Origin: Castanea sativa
Lineage: Eukaryota > Streptophyta > Magnoliopsida > Fagales > Fagaceae
Assembly: GCF_040712315.1 (NCBI RefSeq)
Contig: NC_134023.1
Coordinates: forward strand, 70,401,889 to 70,465,888
Length of the DNA: 64,000 nucleotides
Reading direction: 5' to 3'
The position numbers were made by a program, and so were the translations under genes. This document shows positions 33,498 through 45,918 of the stretch, in pieces (positions within the stretch are counted from its first letter, which is position 1; every line of letters starts with the position of its first letter). Under the pieces are notes generated by a model. It was given only the letters and a program-made list of their open reading frames with translations. It was not told the DNA's origin and did no database searches.

Positions 33498-36046
33498 AAC
33501 TACATCCTTTCCTCCCAATGTATGCATTTTCACGTGTTTATAAATTTTTTCTAAACTCCATAAAATACTTCGGATTTATTTTGACTCATTTTATTCATTG
33601 TTTATAAATTATGGAATTTTGTGTTTCTCATGGCAGTACGGATTTTTTCATAATTCGATAAAGAAAAAGTTAATTGATGCTTTAAAGGCATTGATTTAGG
33701 AAATTCAAATTTTTTTTATAGAATAAAAATCAATATATTTTTTTACAACTTTTTATATCTCCCATAAATATAGTATCAAAAAATTCAAATGGGCTAATAA
33801 GAGCTTCCATTAACCAATTCCATTCGATAATTAATTATAATGAGGAGGAAGATTCAAAGTCCAAATTTCCTAATAAAGGAAAACAATTTTTGATAATAAA
33901 TTATAGGAAAAGGTTAACGGATGCTCTAAAAACTTTTATTTAGAAAATATTTTTAGAAACTTTTACAGGAAAAGAAAAAGTAACTAACTTTTTTTTATAG
34001 CTAGTTGCACACACTACACAAGTTACTCTTTGTTGAACTTTGTACATGTTATTGTGTGTGTTTTTGGTCTGACCTTTTATATTTTTCATGAAAATAGTAT
34101 TAAAACTTTTCTAAGATGATTCATTAACAAATAGGCTAAGAGCACCCATTATCTAGATCCGTTCGATAATTATAATGAGGAGGAAGATTCAAATCCCAAC
34201 TTTGCTAATAAAGGAAAACAAGTTGTGATAATAAATTATAGGGAAAATTTAATGGATTCCCTAAAAGCATTTAATTAGGAAATATTTTTAGAAATTTTTA
34301 TGAGAAAAGAAAAAAATAACTAAATTTCTTGCTAGCTTTTTATATTTTTCATTAAAATAATGTTAAATTTTTTCTAAAATGATCTATTAACAAATAAGCT
34401 AAGAGCACTCGTTAACCAGATCCATTCAATAATTATATTGAGGAGGAAGATTCAAATCCCAACTTTGCTAATAAAGGAAAACAAGTTGTGATAATAAATA
34501 ATAGGAAAAATTTAATGGATGCCCTAAAAGCATTTATTTAGAAAATATTTTTAGAAATTCTTATTGGAAAATAAAAAGTAACTAACTTTTTTGACAACTT
34601 TTTATATCTCCTATGAAAATAGTATTAAAACTTTTCTAAAATGATCCCATTAACAAAAGGGTTAAAAGTACCCATTAATTAGATCCATTCAATAATTACA
34701 ACAAAGAGGAAGATTCCAGTCCCAACTTTGCTAATAATGGAAAACAAGCTATGATAATAAATTATAGGAAAAAGTTAACAATGCCTAAAAAACTTTAATT
34801 TAGAAAATTTTTATAAAATTTTTATGGGAGACAAAAAAATAATTAACTTTTTGAATAGCTTTTTATATTTTTTATGAAAGTGGTATTAAATTTTTTTTAA
34901 GTAATTTATTAAAAATTGTTCTAAAAGCACTCGTTAACCGTACCCTGAATTATAACGCTCTTTGCTACATTGGATACCATAATTACTAAATAACTAATAG
35001 CATGTTTTGGAGTTTCCCAAAACCAAAGCATATGAATAACATATTGGCCATAACATTTAAGAGTGAAGACAATATAGCAGTCGGTGGACGGCGGTATTAA
35101 TTCATTTAAGAATTTTCTTGCTAAGTACATCTTTAATTTGAGTGTTTGATTCTTCTCAAAAAAAAAAAAAAAATTGAGCATTTGACTAATCTTGCACATG
35201 TTAAATGCAGCCGAAAGAGAAATACCTTATGCATGATATTGGAGGCTTTAATGATAGCCTTTAGGAAATTTCACGACGGCAAGGCTAAGTTTTAAGTAAC
35301 TTTAAAGTCTCAACTTTTAAAGCAGTGTATATTTATCTCTGCTGCCATTTTTGTTGTACTACGTTTCCAATAGATACTTATACATATTGTGAAAGAAATA
35401 ATGTATATGGAGGTACATCTTAATCCTTTTGATTTTGACGTAGATAATTATTGGAAACTCATTATTGAATTTTTCTAATTATATTATGTTGGGAAAAGTT
35501 AATAGATATCCTAAAAGTATTAAATTAAGAATTTAAAAAAAATAAATAATTGTAAAAAAAATAAATCATTTTCTTTTACAATTTTTTTAAGTTATCCAAA
35601 AAAGTAGTGCTAAAACTTTCTCAAAATAATTTTTTACTTTAGATTGGATGGATAATTATTGTTGTACATAATAATGATCCTACACAGACTCGACATTATC
35701 AATAAATGGCCTCCCAAATACAGCTGAAATAATCGATCCTACATTTTCTTATCAAAAAAAAAAAAAAAATTGATCCTACCTTTTTTTTTTTTCCTAGCAT
35801 GTAGAAGTTATTGTTTTGATATTAATATTTGTATCAAGACAAGCTCTTGGGTATAATTTATTTGAAGATATAGATAATCCAGCAAAAATACGTATGCCAT
35901 ATATAATATATGTGGGGACTGTAATATTACATGCCACGTAAATAAATAATGTATCAATCTGTAGCTATGAAGATGTGTGCTCCAGCTCACAGTTAAATAA
36001 AGTCTTATGGAGTAGATGAATGACAACGACTAATGTTAATGTTCTG
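33498..36046. other. Upstream region of gene 4
   Basis: No gene. It resumes the duplicated flank (CTACATCCTTTCCTCCCAATG, as at 1316) and then holds the 265-bp tandem array annotated separately. A diverged fragment of the same unit lies near 35490-35640. A-runs and T-runs occur at about 35157-35173 and 35754-35792. Confidence 0.65.
33640..34930. repeat. Tandem array of an upstream-flank module, unit about 265 bp
   Basis: The anchor GAGGAGGAAGATTC recurs near 33842, 34177, 34440 and (diverged) 34705. Each copy goes on to AATAAAGGAAAACAAG, TTATAGGAAAAA, CTAAAAGCATTTA and TTTTTATATCTCC. The first interval is longer because of about 70 extra bases (34000-34075). Genes 1 and 2 have one copy of the anchor region, the part with ACCAATTCTCCTTTA and AAAGGAAAACAAGTTGT, so this is an amplification special to unit 4. 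Confidence 0.82.
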
Positions 36047-36055
36047 TATATAAAT
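36047..36055 (+). promoter_or_regulatory. TATA box of gene 4
   Basis: TATATAAAT lies about 150 bp upstream of the first ATG (36206), the same distance as in gene 1. Confidence 0.65.
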
Positions 36056-36205
36056 ATGGGGGTAAAAGGTAAACGAAAAAGTGCAAAGAGTACTAACAAA
36101 GCAAAGCAACTTGTTGTTTAAAGTGTAAAGTGAAATTGAAAGAAGTTTGGAAGCATTTATTCTAGCCAATCTTTCTTGCACGATTCAGCAACCTAGTTGA
36201 GTGAG

Positions 36206-38274
36206 ATGGTCCTTTTAGTCCCACAGTGTTTCACATATTATATTCAGCCAACACCTTTAGCAAAATATGCTTCTTGTCTAATCCCTTTATTCCTTATAGT
36301 AGTAATAGGAGATTGTTTAAATCTCCATCTTTCTTCTCAAGTTTCAGCAATGGGGAATTGTCTTTCTCTCTCTCCTTCTGTAAAGGTTCTCTCTATCTCC
36401 AAGAAGAACAAGGCTTCTTTGCCCATTGATAACATTTTCAAGCTTCCCTCTCCACTACCAACTTGGCCACCAGGTACCTCTTTCTAGCTACTCTCAACAA
36501 GCTCACTATTCCTATATTGTTTTTGTTAGCAAATTTCAAAATTTTGGGACTAAAAACTTTATCTTTGTTGTGTACTCTATATAACGTTCACAATTATGTC
36601 TTAATCTTAAAATTTTGGAGTTGGTTAAAGATCTTAACAAATTAATCAGGACCGGCTACATCTATAACTTTGTATATCCATTACAGTGTTAGTGTTGTAT
36701 GTTATATAATAGGTAATGGATTTGCAAGTGGAGTTATCAATTTGGGAGGATTACAAGTGCGTCAAATATCATCTTTCAACAAAGTTTGGGCGACCAAAGA
36801 AGGTGGTCCAGACAACCTTGGAGCAACATTCTTTGAACCCTCAAATTTACCACAAGGATTCTTTATGCTAGGTTCTTATAGCCAAGCAAACAATGAGACT
36901 TTCTTTGGAAGGGTCCTTGTAGCCCAAGATGACTCAGGTGGAGCTTTGAAGAAGCCACTGGATTACACTCTTGTGTGGAGCAGTGAGTCCTCGAAAATCA
37001 AGCAAGATGGCAATGGCTATATTTGGTTGCCAACACCCCCAGATGGTTACAAAGCCGTAGGCCATGTTGTCACGAGCTCGCCTAACAAGCCATCCCCAGA
37101 TCAAATTAGGTGCGTTAGATCTGACCTCACTGACCAATGTGAGGCTCACGCGTGGACTTGGGGTCCAGGTAAGGATAAGGATGATAATGGTTTCAATGTT
37201 TATAGTTTGAGGCCCAGCATTAGAGGGGTCCAATCCCAAGCTATGGGAGTTTCTGTGGGTTCATTTTTAGCCCACATTGGTGGGGTTACTTCTCCTTTGT
37301 CTGATATAGCTTGCTTGAAGAATGCCAAATCCAATTTATCTTCTATGCCTAATCTAAAGCAAATTGAGGCATTACTTCATACCTACTCTCCATGGGTATA
37401 CTTTCACTCTGATGAAATATATCTACCTTCCACAGTTGATTGGTTTTTTGGGAATGGGGCACTATTATATAAGAAAGGGGAAGAATCAAAGCCTGTTCCA
37501 ATTGAGCCCACAGGCTCAAATCTCCCTCAAGGTGGTTCAAATGATGGTGCATATTGGTTGGACCTTCCAGTTGATGAAGGGGCTAAAGAAAGAGTCAAGA
37601 AAGGAGACTTAGGAAACTCCCAGGTTTATGTACACGTAAAGCCCATGTTGGGTGCTACATTCACCGACTTAGCTATATGGGTCTTTTATCCATTTAATGG
37701 GCCTGCAAGGGCTAAGGTTGAATTGGTCAATGTCCCATTGGGGAAGATAGGTGAACATGTTGGTGATTGGGAGCATGTGACCTTAAGAGTCAGCAATTTC
37801 AATGGGGAGCTACAAAAGGTCTATTTCTCTGAACACAGTGGAGGCACTTGGGTGGATGCACCAGAGCTAGAGTTTCAAAATGGTAACAAGCCTGTGGCCT
37901 ATGCATCATTGAATGGGCATGCCTTTTATTCAAAGCCAGGGCTTGTTTTGCAAGGGAGTAAGGCAATAGGAATAAGAAACGATTCTGAAAAGAGCAATTT
38001 GGTCATGGATACTGGGCTGAGTTATTCAATAATGTCAGCTGACTATTTGGGTTCAGCTGTTGTTGAGCCACCTTGGTTGAACTATTGTAGAGAATGGGGT
38101 CCAAAACTTAGTTACGATCTTGCAGAGGAGATTAAGAAGGTGAAGAAATTACTGCCAGGTCCTCTTAAATCTGCTTTTGACAAATTTATCAAGGGCCTAC
38201 CCAGTGAAGTGTTGGGTGAGGAAGGGCCCACTGGGCCCAAGATGAAGAACAGTTGGAATGGAGATGAAGTTTAA
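36206..38274 (+). CDS. DUF946/Vps62-like protein, gene 4 (two exons, two possible starts)
   Basis: Exon 1 ends at 36473 and exon 2 is 36713-38274 (phase 1, 239-bp GT-AG intron). The first ATG after the TATA box is at 36206 and gives 609 residues, with a hydrophobic leader resembling those of genes 1 and 2 (LAKYASCLI, then VVIGDC). A second in-frame ATG at 36350 starts MGNCLS, a classic N-myristoylation plus Cys-palmitoylation start common in this family, and gives 561 residues. The later start may well be the real one. Exon 2 carries GGPDNLGATFFEPS, HVVTSSPNKPSPDQIRCVR, PWVYFHSDEIYLPS, GSNLPQGGSNDGAYWLDLP, GEHVGDWEHVTLRV, SEHSGGTWVDA, GHAFYSKPG and a final GEEGPTGPK, closer to the general plant consensus than genes 1 and 2. 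Intact; biochemical role unknown. Confidence 0.93.
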
Positions 38275-39773
38275 TGGGTTAGATTTGTTATGTTATTTTA
38301 AAAAAAATATTATTACTTTTATATTCTTGATGTAACACAAATAATTTATTGCTTACACAATGAAGTTATGGACTTATATTTATGTGTAAAGATTGGGATT
38401 GGGATCTAGAAAAATGCATTTGTTACCTCCAAGTTGAATTTGTCTAAGCAGTTGCAATCTGTCAACATCTTTAACTGTGACATTTCCTTGTAAACATCAC
38501 ACACACACAGACCATCTTTAACTGTGACATTTCCTTGCAATCTGTCAACATCTTTAACTGTGCCTTTTACGAAATTTTAGGGCCATTCAATTTAATAAGG
38601 TTTTGTAACAAAGACCAGAGTACACTTTTTTCCCTTATGTTTGATTTTGAGTCTTTAGTAGTTTGTACGGTAGCATTATCAAATTCGGTTAATCGCCTAT
38701 TAATGGGATAATTAATAAAAAATTAAAATGGCAAGGAGTTGGTTAATCATTATCAATACTTTAAGGGTTAAGATTATGTTTCACTGTTTTAGTAGATTGG
38801 AATCGTTAAGATAATGACATATGTCTACTTTTGATTATATGTTGTCATCACAATGCTTTCACTGCATGAAAAATTATTATGTCTACTAGAAGATAGTCAA
38901 AGTAATCCCTCCAACTAATAAAATGTTTTTTTTTTTTTTTTGAAGACCAACTAATAAAATGTTATTACCTATACAAATATGACATCACTTTGTGATTTTT
39001 TTTTTCTTATACCGATAATGATTTTTTTTTTTTTTTAAGAATACTAAGTATTTCTCTCCCTTGCATCTATACTTTAATTGCATCGGTAAAGGGTATTATT
39101 GCTTTTTCTGAAAAAATAACAGTTTCCATAAGCCAAAGTGTTGGTTAATCATCATCAATATTATAATTGCGCCCGTAAAGCCAAATATTTGTGATTATTG
39201 CTTTTAAACAAAATTTATTGGCATCCAAAGTGGATCAAAGTCTTAATAAGAAGAAAAGTATGTCCAAACTATTATTGTATTGTTTGACAAAGATTTTTTT
39301 CTTTCTTGGTTTCTTCCAAAAAAAAAAGAAAGACTAAGATTTTTTTTTTTTTTGTAATACTCTTTATTAAAAATAATAATTAAAAAGAAAACCCTCAATC
39401 GATCGGAATACCGAAAGCTAGAATTTGCCACCTAAAAAAACTGAAAAAGAAAAAAAAAAAAAAAATACTGTCATTCCTTAGTTGGGTTTGGAAATCTCAA
39501 GGACACAAATTTATTTAAGTTGTTTTTTCACAATCATGTGTCAATTTATAATTAACATTTAACATAATATCACTTTTACCTAGGATAATCACTAACACCA
39601 TTTGTATTTTACACCAAATCACTACATATCAATTAATAGTTGTAGTGGGTTCTAAGTTAACTTAATGGGTAAAATCTTTGACGGTTGAATGATAATAAAG
39701 ATTTATCATCAAGATCAGATGTCATAGGTTGAAATTATCTCAACAACAACAACAACAATACTAATAATAATAT
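38275..39773. other. 3' flank of gene 4
   Basis: No gene. Short duplicated phrases at about 38455-38570 (CATCTTTAACTGTGACATTT twice, a third time partly) and a small CA repeat. The unit-typical blocks GTTAAGATAATGACATATGTC and GATCGGAATACCGAAAGC (near 39401) show that the duplicated 3' flank continues here. T-runs are frequent. Confidence 0.65.
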
Positions 39774-42720
39774 GGCGTAAATGCACTTTTAGTCCCTACA
39801 TTTTGCATTTTTTTCATTTTGGTCCCTATATTTTCATTTCACAATTTTTAGTCCATAAATCAATTAACGTATTCCATTTTGGTCCTTACCGTTACTCACT
39901 TAACAGAAATTGCTGATGTAACAAATAGAATGCACTATTGGCATAATAAATACTGACATGGTGAATAAAATAATGTTAAAAAACATATTTGGCATTTAAA
40001 AAATGTAACGTCATCATATTATTTTATTTTATTTTATTTTTTGATAGCATCATTTTAATTTTTTTTTATAAGTCATCTCACATAATGTTTGAACAAAAAG
40101 AAAATTAAACTAAAAAAAAACATTAAAATCTAATAACTAAATAAATAAATAAAATCATTAGATTTCATTATTTTTCGGGAAGAACACTTCTATTCTTTCT
40201 TCCCCAAATCCAAAACATGAAAAGTCAAAGGTACCTCTCTCTCATTTTCAAAGAGAGCGGCTTGAGATCTGAATTGACAGAGGAGATAAAGTGAGATTGG
40301 GTCACTGCTGTGAATTCATTTGGGTTTTGGCCTTGAGGGTTCGAACCATTAAGAACATCAGCTTGGGATTTCGGTCTAAGAGGATGGGTTAGAGAGAAAA
40401 AGGTGTGGAGAGATGGCGAAAGACCAAGTCAATTTGAAGAGAAGTCATTGCCAAGTGGTGGTTGTGAGCAGCAGAAACTGGTTTTCTGCTCCAAAGACAT
40501 ATCTGGAAACAGAGGTGGAGTGCAGGTTTAATCTCTCTTTTTCACTCAACTCGAAATGACCGAGACCCATGAACCCGACCATTAACGACCGAACAGCACA
40601 CACCAGCACCACCACCAATGGTGGCAGTTGTTATCACTCTCCCTTCCTTTTTTGTTTTGTTTTCTATTTCTCTATTTATTTTAATTTCATTTGTCTTTTT
40701 TGTTTTGGGTATGGCCGAGGCTCTTTGTTTTTTTGCTTCCTTTTTTTTTTCGTTTGTTGATTAGGTTTGGTTGCAAGAAGCTGATGAATGTGTGTAAATT
40801 CGGATTGCTTTCAAAATGGGTGTAAATTCGAATGAATGTGTGTACTGTTGAAGTGTTTATGTTTTGAATTTTGAATTGTAAATATGTAGGCTTAGATGTG
40901 TGTGGATATGTGTGTTTGGGTTTACATGTTTTATGCGTTTCCTTGCTGGATTTATAGATTTGATCTGCTGGAGGTTTTAGGTTTGTGGGTGTTCTTGTGT
41001 TATGGATGTTATTGTATTTGTGATCTTGTATTCCAGTTGTGTTTTGAGTTTGTATTCTTAAGATTAAAATTTCTGGGTTGTGTTCATGTTTAAGATGTAA
41101 TTAGATCTGAATTCATGTTGGGGTCATCTCCGGCGGGATTGGTCCAATGAGAGTGAAAGCTCGGATTTATGTTAAAACACAAGAGCTATTTAGACCCCCA
41201 AATTAAAGTTACGGCTTAATTGATTTTACACTAACTTAATACTAAGTGTGGAATAGTGTAAATGCGAGCGGAGAAACAAACAAGCTACTCTAATCCATAA
41301 TCATAGCAACACAACAGTATAATGGAATGTAAAAGAGTAGGTAAGAGAGATGCAAACACAAGATAATACGCCGATGTGTTATCGAAGGGGAAACCGAAGA
41401 ACTCGGCGAAAAACCTCACCGCCGCCCTCCAAGCAGTAATCGATCTACTAGACAATCAGTTGGGATACATGGGTTAGCAAGAGACGCTCCACCAGATGTA
41501 CCTGAGCCCTCCAATTTCCTACTCCAACAAGGCTACTCGGAACCGTGTTTTGTCTAGCTCTCCGGATTCTGCAATACGCCCAATTGCATCCGCCAAAACT
41601 TGGCTTCTTCCAATATTTCCCAGCAGCACCAAATCCTCACTTGACACTCTGAAAGGGTGTGATAAGTGTTTGGGCTATCAACGTCTCAAGGATTTAGAAA
41701 TAAAGAGGTAAGAGTAGAGGAAAATCACAAAGAATTGTGTGTAGAATTGTAGGTATGACAATCTCACACTCTCAAGGGTGGAGGCTGGGATTTTCTCTTT
41801 TGAAAAGCTCTCTACTCAATATGTGGGTAAAGATGGTATATATAGTGTGGTTGAGAATGTAGTGGAGCAGATAGGACAAAATAGCAAAACAGACTGTTTC
41901 GCAAGTGTCTCGCGGGAAGGCCTTACTCGCGAAAACCAACTGTCATCATCTGTCATGACTCTTCGCATTCCAGTCATGTGCAGGGCACATGCATCACTTC
42001 ACAGGATACTTGGTCGCAAGATACCCGCAATAATTCTTCTGCCTTTCAAAAGCTTGAGTCTTCACACTCTTTCTCTCACACACAACCCTTACAATACAAT
42101 CCCACAAAAAATACAGGGTATAAAAGATTGAATAAAATTACAATCAAATTTGGCACGGAATTAAAACCAATAAAAAATAGTTGTAAATCACAACTTTATA
42201 GAGAGCGTTGCTAGAGAGATCCAGGGAAACGAGAAAAGGCAACCAGTTACAGATTTGAGATAGGAAATTTATGTTTTTGTCGGTAAATTTATTTTTCCTA
42301 GGTTTGTGTTCATGTGATTGAATATTTTGGTTTTGTGTTCTTTCTTGTTCATGTTTAAGATGAGACCAGATCTGAATTCATGTGTATTTTATGTTCTAAT
42401 TTTTTTTTCATTTTTTATTTTGTTAAAATAGATAAATTAAGTTTCAAAATCAAAATTTGATGTGAATGCTTATGTGTCTTTTTTAATCATTATTTTATGC
42501 CGACGTGGCATTTTTTAATATTATTTTATTAGCCACGTCAGCATTTAATGTGCCAACAGTGCACTTCGTTTGTCACGGCAGCAATTTTTGTTAAGTGAGT
42601 AAAAGTAAGGACCAAAATGGAATGCGTTAATTGCTTTAGGTACTAAAAGTGGTGAAATGAAAATATAAAGACCAAAATGAAAAAGATGCAAAAAGTAGGG
42701 ATTAAAAGTGCATTTACGCC
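39774..42720. mobile_element. MULE-like element with perfect 9-bp target duplication
   Basis: The left end GGCGTAAATGCACTTTTAGT is the inverted copy of the right end ATTAAAAGTGCATTTACGCC; TIRs run about 240 bp or more. TAATAATAT is duplicated at 39765-39773 and 42721-42729. The terminal sequence matches the nested element at 2148-3793, so both belong to one family. No transposase. The interior includes a 1.04-kb repeat (41157-42200) flanked by a direct repeat of about 40 bp around TTAGATCTGAATTCATG (41082 and 42347). Confidence 0.92.
41157..42200. repeat. Dispersed 1.05-kb repeat, copy A
   Basis: It aligns over its whole length with 43811-44870. It starts AAGCTCGGATTTATGTTAAA and ends TTGTAAATCACAACTTTATA. 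Flanks GAGAGTGA and GAGAGCGT may be a decayed target duplication. Shared internal landmarks are AACCGAAGAACTCGGC, CGGAACCGTG and TCTCGCGGGAAGGCCTTA. No open frame is conserved between the two copies, so it is probably non-coding. Class uncertain; a TG...CA LTR-like core is possible. Confidence 0.8.
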
Positions 42721-43035
42721 TAATAATATTTGTAATTAAAAAAAATGTCTAAACTTATTAAATAAATGTCAAAATGCATAAATACTTCATAGGGTTTGGG
42801 TCTGTTGCAAACTAAATTTATTCTATATCTCTATGAGGTTTCTATTTTCATTTAACTATCAAATAACACCAAAAAACTAATCCATGATAAATGAGACATA
42901 AATAGCAATAAAATTGAAGACTTTTTTTTTTTAAACGAAATCTGATAAATGTTTAAACAGCAGTATATTTCTTTTCTTTTATTTTATTATTTTTATGTGT
43001 TTCATTTGACACAAATTATTTGATACTCATATGAT

Positions 43036-43069
<34 letters not shown>

Positions 43070-43470
43070 AATTGAGAGCAAATTGAAGTTAATCCCAAGA
43101 TCAATTTCATGAATATGAAAATCTCAAGTTATAAGAGAAGTTGAAAGTTTAGGGGGTTAGTTTGCAACAAATACAAACTCCAAGGGGCCCCACAATGTGG
43201 CTAGATGTTAAGTTCTCTTTCAATTTTCTAATTATATTAAGAAATAGGATTTTAAATATTTAATGAGAGTGTGATTATGTGTATTAGACATACTCTTCTT
43301 TTTTTTTTAAGAAACTTATAGTGGTGTATATTCAAAAGGCCCTAACTCTTGGATACACAGTACAAACTTTAAACCTCTTTAACTCACACTCATTTTTCAA
43401 TGTGAGATTAACTCACACTCACACTCACACTCTTTTATTTGGTACAATACAATTGGAGGGCATAAATAAT
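42721..43470. other. Intergenic DNA with a possible MITE
   Basis: No gene. GGGTCTGTTGCAAACTAA near 42795 and TTAGTTTGCAACAAATAC near 43157 are inverted, suggesting a decayed MITE of about 390 bp at 42789-43183. A short CACACT repeat occurs near 43407-43430. Confidence 0.45.
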
Positions 43471-45269
43471 GAGTCCAAATCTTTTGTCCCACTCTTTTTG
43501 TCCCACTTTATATTCCACAAATAAAAACTTGACACATGGACATCTATTTAATCAATTGCTAATTTTCTGCCTTTCATAACTCTTTTATTTGAATTAAATG
43601 AAAAAAAAAACCACAATAGTCAACACGTCGTCGTCACTGAGACCAGCATAATCTTTTGTCTCATGTTTCTTCTCTATTTGTTCTTTCCAAAGTCTTTATT
43701 CATTCGTAACCAATACGTTCACAAGTTGCACGCCATCTCCTACTGAAAGGAAAAAAGTTGGAGCATAAAATTACCATATCGTATTCTAAGCAACAAGTTT
43801 CTTATTCGAAAGCTTGGATTTGTGTTAAAAACACAAGAGCTGTTTAGACCCCAAATTAAAAGATTACGGCTCGGTTGATTTTACTTTAACTTAAACTAGA
43901 TGCGGAATAGAGTAAATACGAGCGAACAAACAAAACAACTACTCTAAGCCATATTCATTAAAGAACAACAGTAAAATGAAAGCTAAAAGAGTAAGGAAGA
44001 GAGATAACACTTCGATGTGTTATTGAAGAGGAAACCGAAGAACTCGGCAAAAAACCTCTCCGCTGCCCTCCAAGCGGTAAATCGATCCACTAAACAATAA
44101 GTTGGGATACACGAATAGCAAAAAACCCTCCAAGCCTAGTCTACCCAGTACACCTAGGCCCTCCAAGCTCCTACTCCAACAAGGCTTCTCGGAACCGTGT
44201 CTTGTCTAGCTTTTCGGATCCCGCAATACGCCCGATTGCATCCGCCAAAGCTTGGCTTTTTCCAATGCTTCCCAGTTGCACCAAATAACTCACTGGACAC
44301 TCAGTATGGGTGTGGTAAGTGTTTGGGCTATCAACCTCTCAAGGATTTGGAAATGAAGAGGTAGGAGTAGAAGAAAACCACAATGAATGGTGTGTAGAAT
44401 TGTGGGTATAACAATCTCACACTTTCAAGGGTTTGAGGCTAAGGTTTTCTCTTATGAAAAGCTCTCTACTCAATATGTGGGTAATGATGGTATATATATA
44501 GTGTGTATGAGGATGTAGTGGAGCAGATAGGACAAAATAGCAAAATAGACTATTTCGCGGGTATCTCGCGGGAAGGCCTTAGCCGCGAGACACTTACGAA
44601 AACCAGCTATCACCATCTGTCATAACTTTACGCACTCCAGTCATGTGCAAGACACATGTATCACTTCACGGGATGCTTAGTCACGAGCTACTCGCGAAAA
44701 CTCTTCTGTCTTCAAATGCTTGAGTCTTCACACACTCTCTCTCTCTATCACACAACCCTTACAATTAAATCCCACAATAAATATAAGGTATAAAAGATTG
44801 AATAAAATTACAATCAAATTTGGCACGGAATCAAAGCCAACACAACATAGTTGTAAATCACAACTTTACATTATTCAAATACATGATGGTTACCCACTGC
44901 CTCCTTGTCTTCTTCAAATCTCTTAAAAGGTTTTAATTATAGATGATGGCATCCGCCAATAGTGGCAGTGGGGAATGATTGTGTCTAGTAGCATTGAACC
45001 CATTTGCGATTGCAAGTGGAGTCAGCGATTGTTGGTGAGGGTGGTAGTGGGGCATGTGGCGCTAGTGAAAGATGGCGGTGGTGCCCGTGCTCGGTGGTGG
45101 TGATGTGTTGACTGTTGTGTTTTAATTTTTAAGCTTTTATTTATTTAAGGTAACTAAATTAAAAAAGACAAAAAAAATTAGCAATTAATTAAATAGATAG
45201 TCATGTGTCAAGTTTTTATTTGTGGAACATAGAGTGGGACAAAGAGAATAAGATAAAAGATTTGAACTC
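43471..45269. mobile_element. TIR element with an imperfect 9-bp duplication, carrying the 1.05-kb repeat
   Basis: The left end GAGTCCAAATCTTTTGTCCC is inverted at the right end (GATTTGAACTC), with arms of about 100 bp sharing CCACAAATAAAAACTTGACA. The flanks ATAAATAAT (43462-43470) and GTAAACAAC (45270-45278) agree at 6 of 9 positions, the differences being transitions. The interior is mostly the 1.05-kb repeat copy B plus a GC-rich GGTGGTG segment near 45000-45110. A fragment of the same end recurs at about 45305-45345. Probably MULE-like. Confidence 0.75.
43811..44870. repeat. Dispersed 1.05-kb repeat, copy B
   Basis: It starts AGCTTGGATTTGTGTTAAAA and ends TTGTAAATCACAACTTTACA. It is flanked by TTATTCGAA (43802-43810) and TTATTCAAA (44871-44879), an 8-of-9 match that supports independent insertion. 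Both copies sit inside larger TIR elements. Confidence 0.82.
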
Positions 45270-45431
45270 GTAAACAACTGTTTTTACATTAAAGAAATTT
45301 TTTTGTCCCAATTTATATGTTCCACCCTATATTCCACCAATTAAAATATGTAATATAAATACTATTTTTCAAACACCAATGAAACTATTAAAATAATGTC
45401 AAATCACATCAACCAATCCCGTGTTTTGTAA

Positions 45432-45464
<33 letters not shown>

Positions 45465-45858
45465 CAACAACAACAACAACAACCTTTGGGTATTTAGTTC
45501 AACAATTCGACATATGATTTAGCCTTGTGTGGGATGAATTAGAAACACATAACAAACCACCACTAATAAACACCAACACTAGAATAAGCAATATTTCCTA
45601 GTCTAAGAGCAACCACGAGTAAAAGCGTCCACAACAGGTTGACCAAAATTAGGATCCCAAATTGCATGAGCAATAGCCCTACATGTAAAGGGTCTTGTAC
45701 CCATTTCTCAAAATTTCCTTGCCAAGCTACATGAAACAAATTTCTAGAAGTCCACTTAAATATTATTGCTAATTGCCCGAAATGAGAACCAAAATTATTT
45801 TGATAGAGACATTCTTGTGTCCTTTATCATCTCCCTATTCTTTTTTATATCATTATAG

Positions 45859-45918
<60 letters not shown>

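Noticed and set aside
45603..45704. 33-codon frame on the - strand with protein-like composition
   Set aside because: A stop lies directly upstream, no extension is possible, and I recognise no family.
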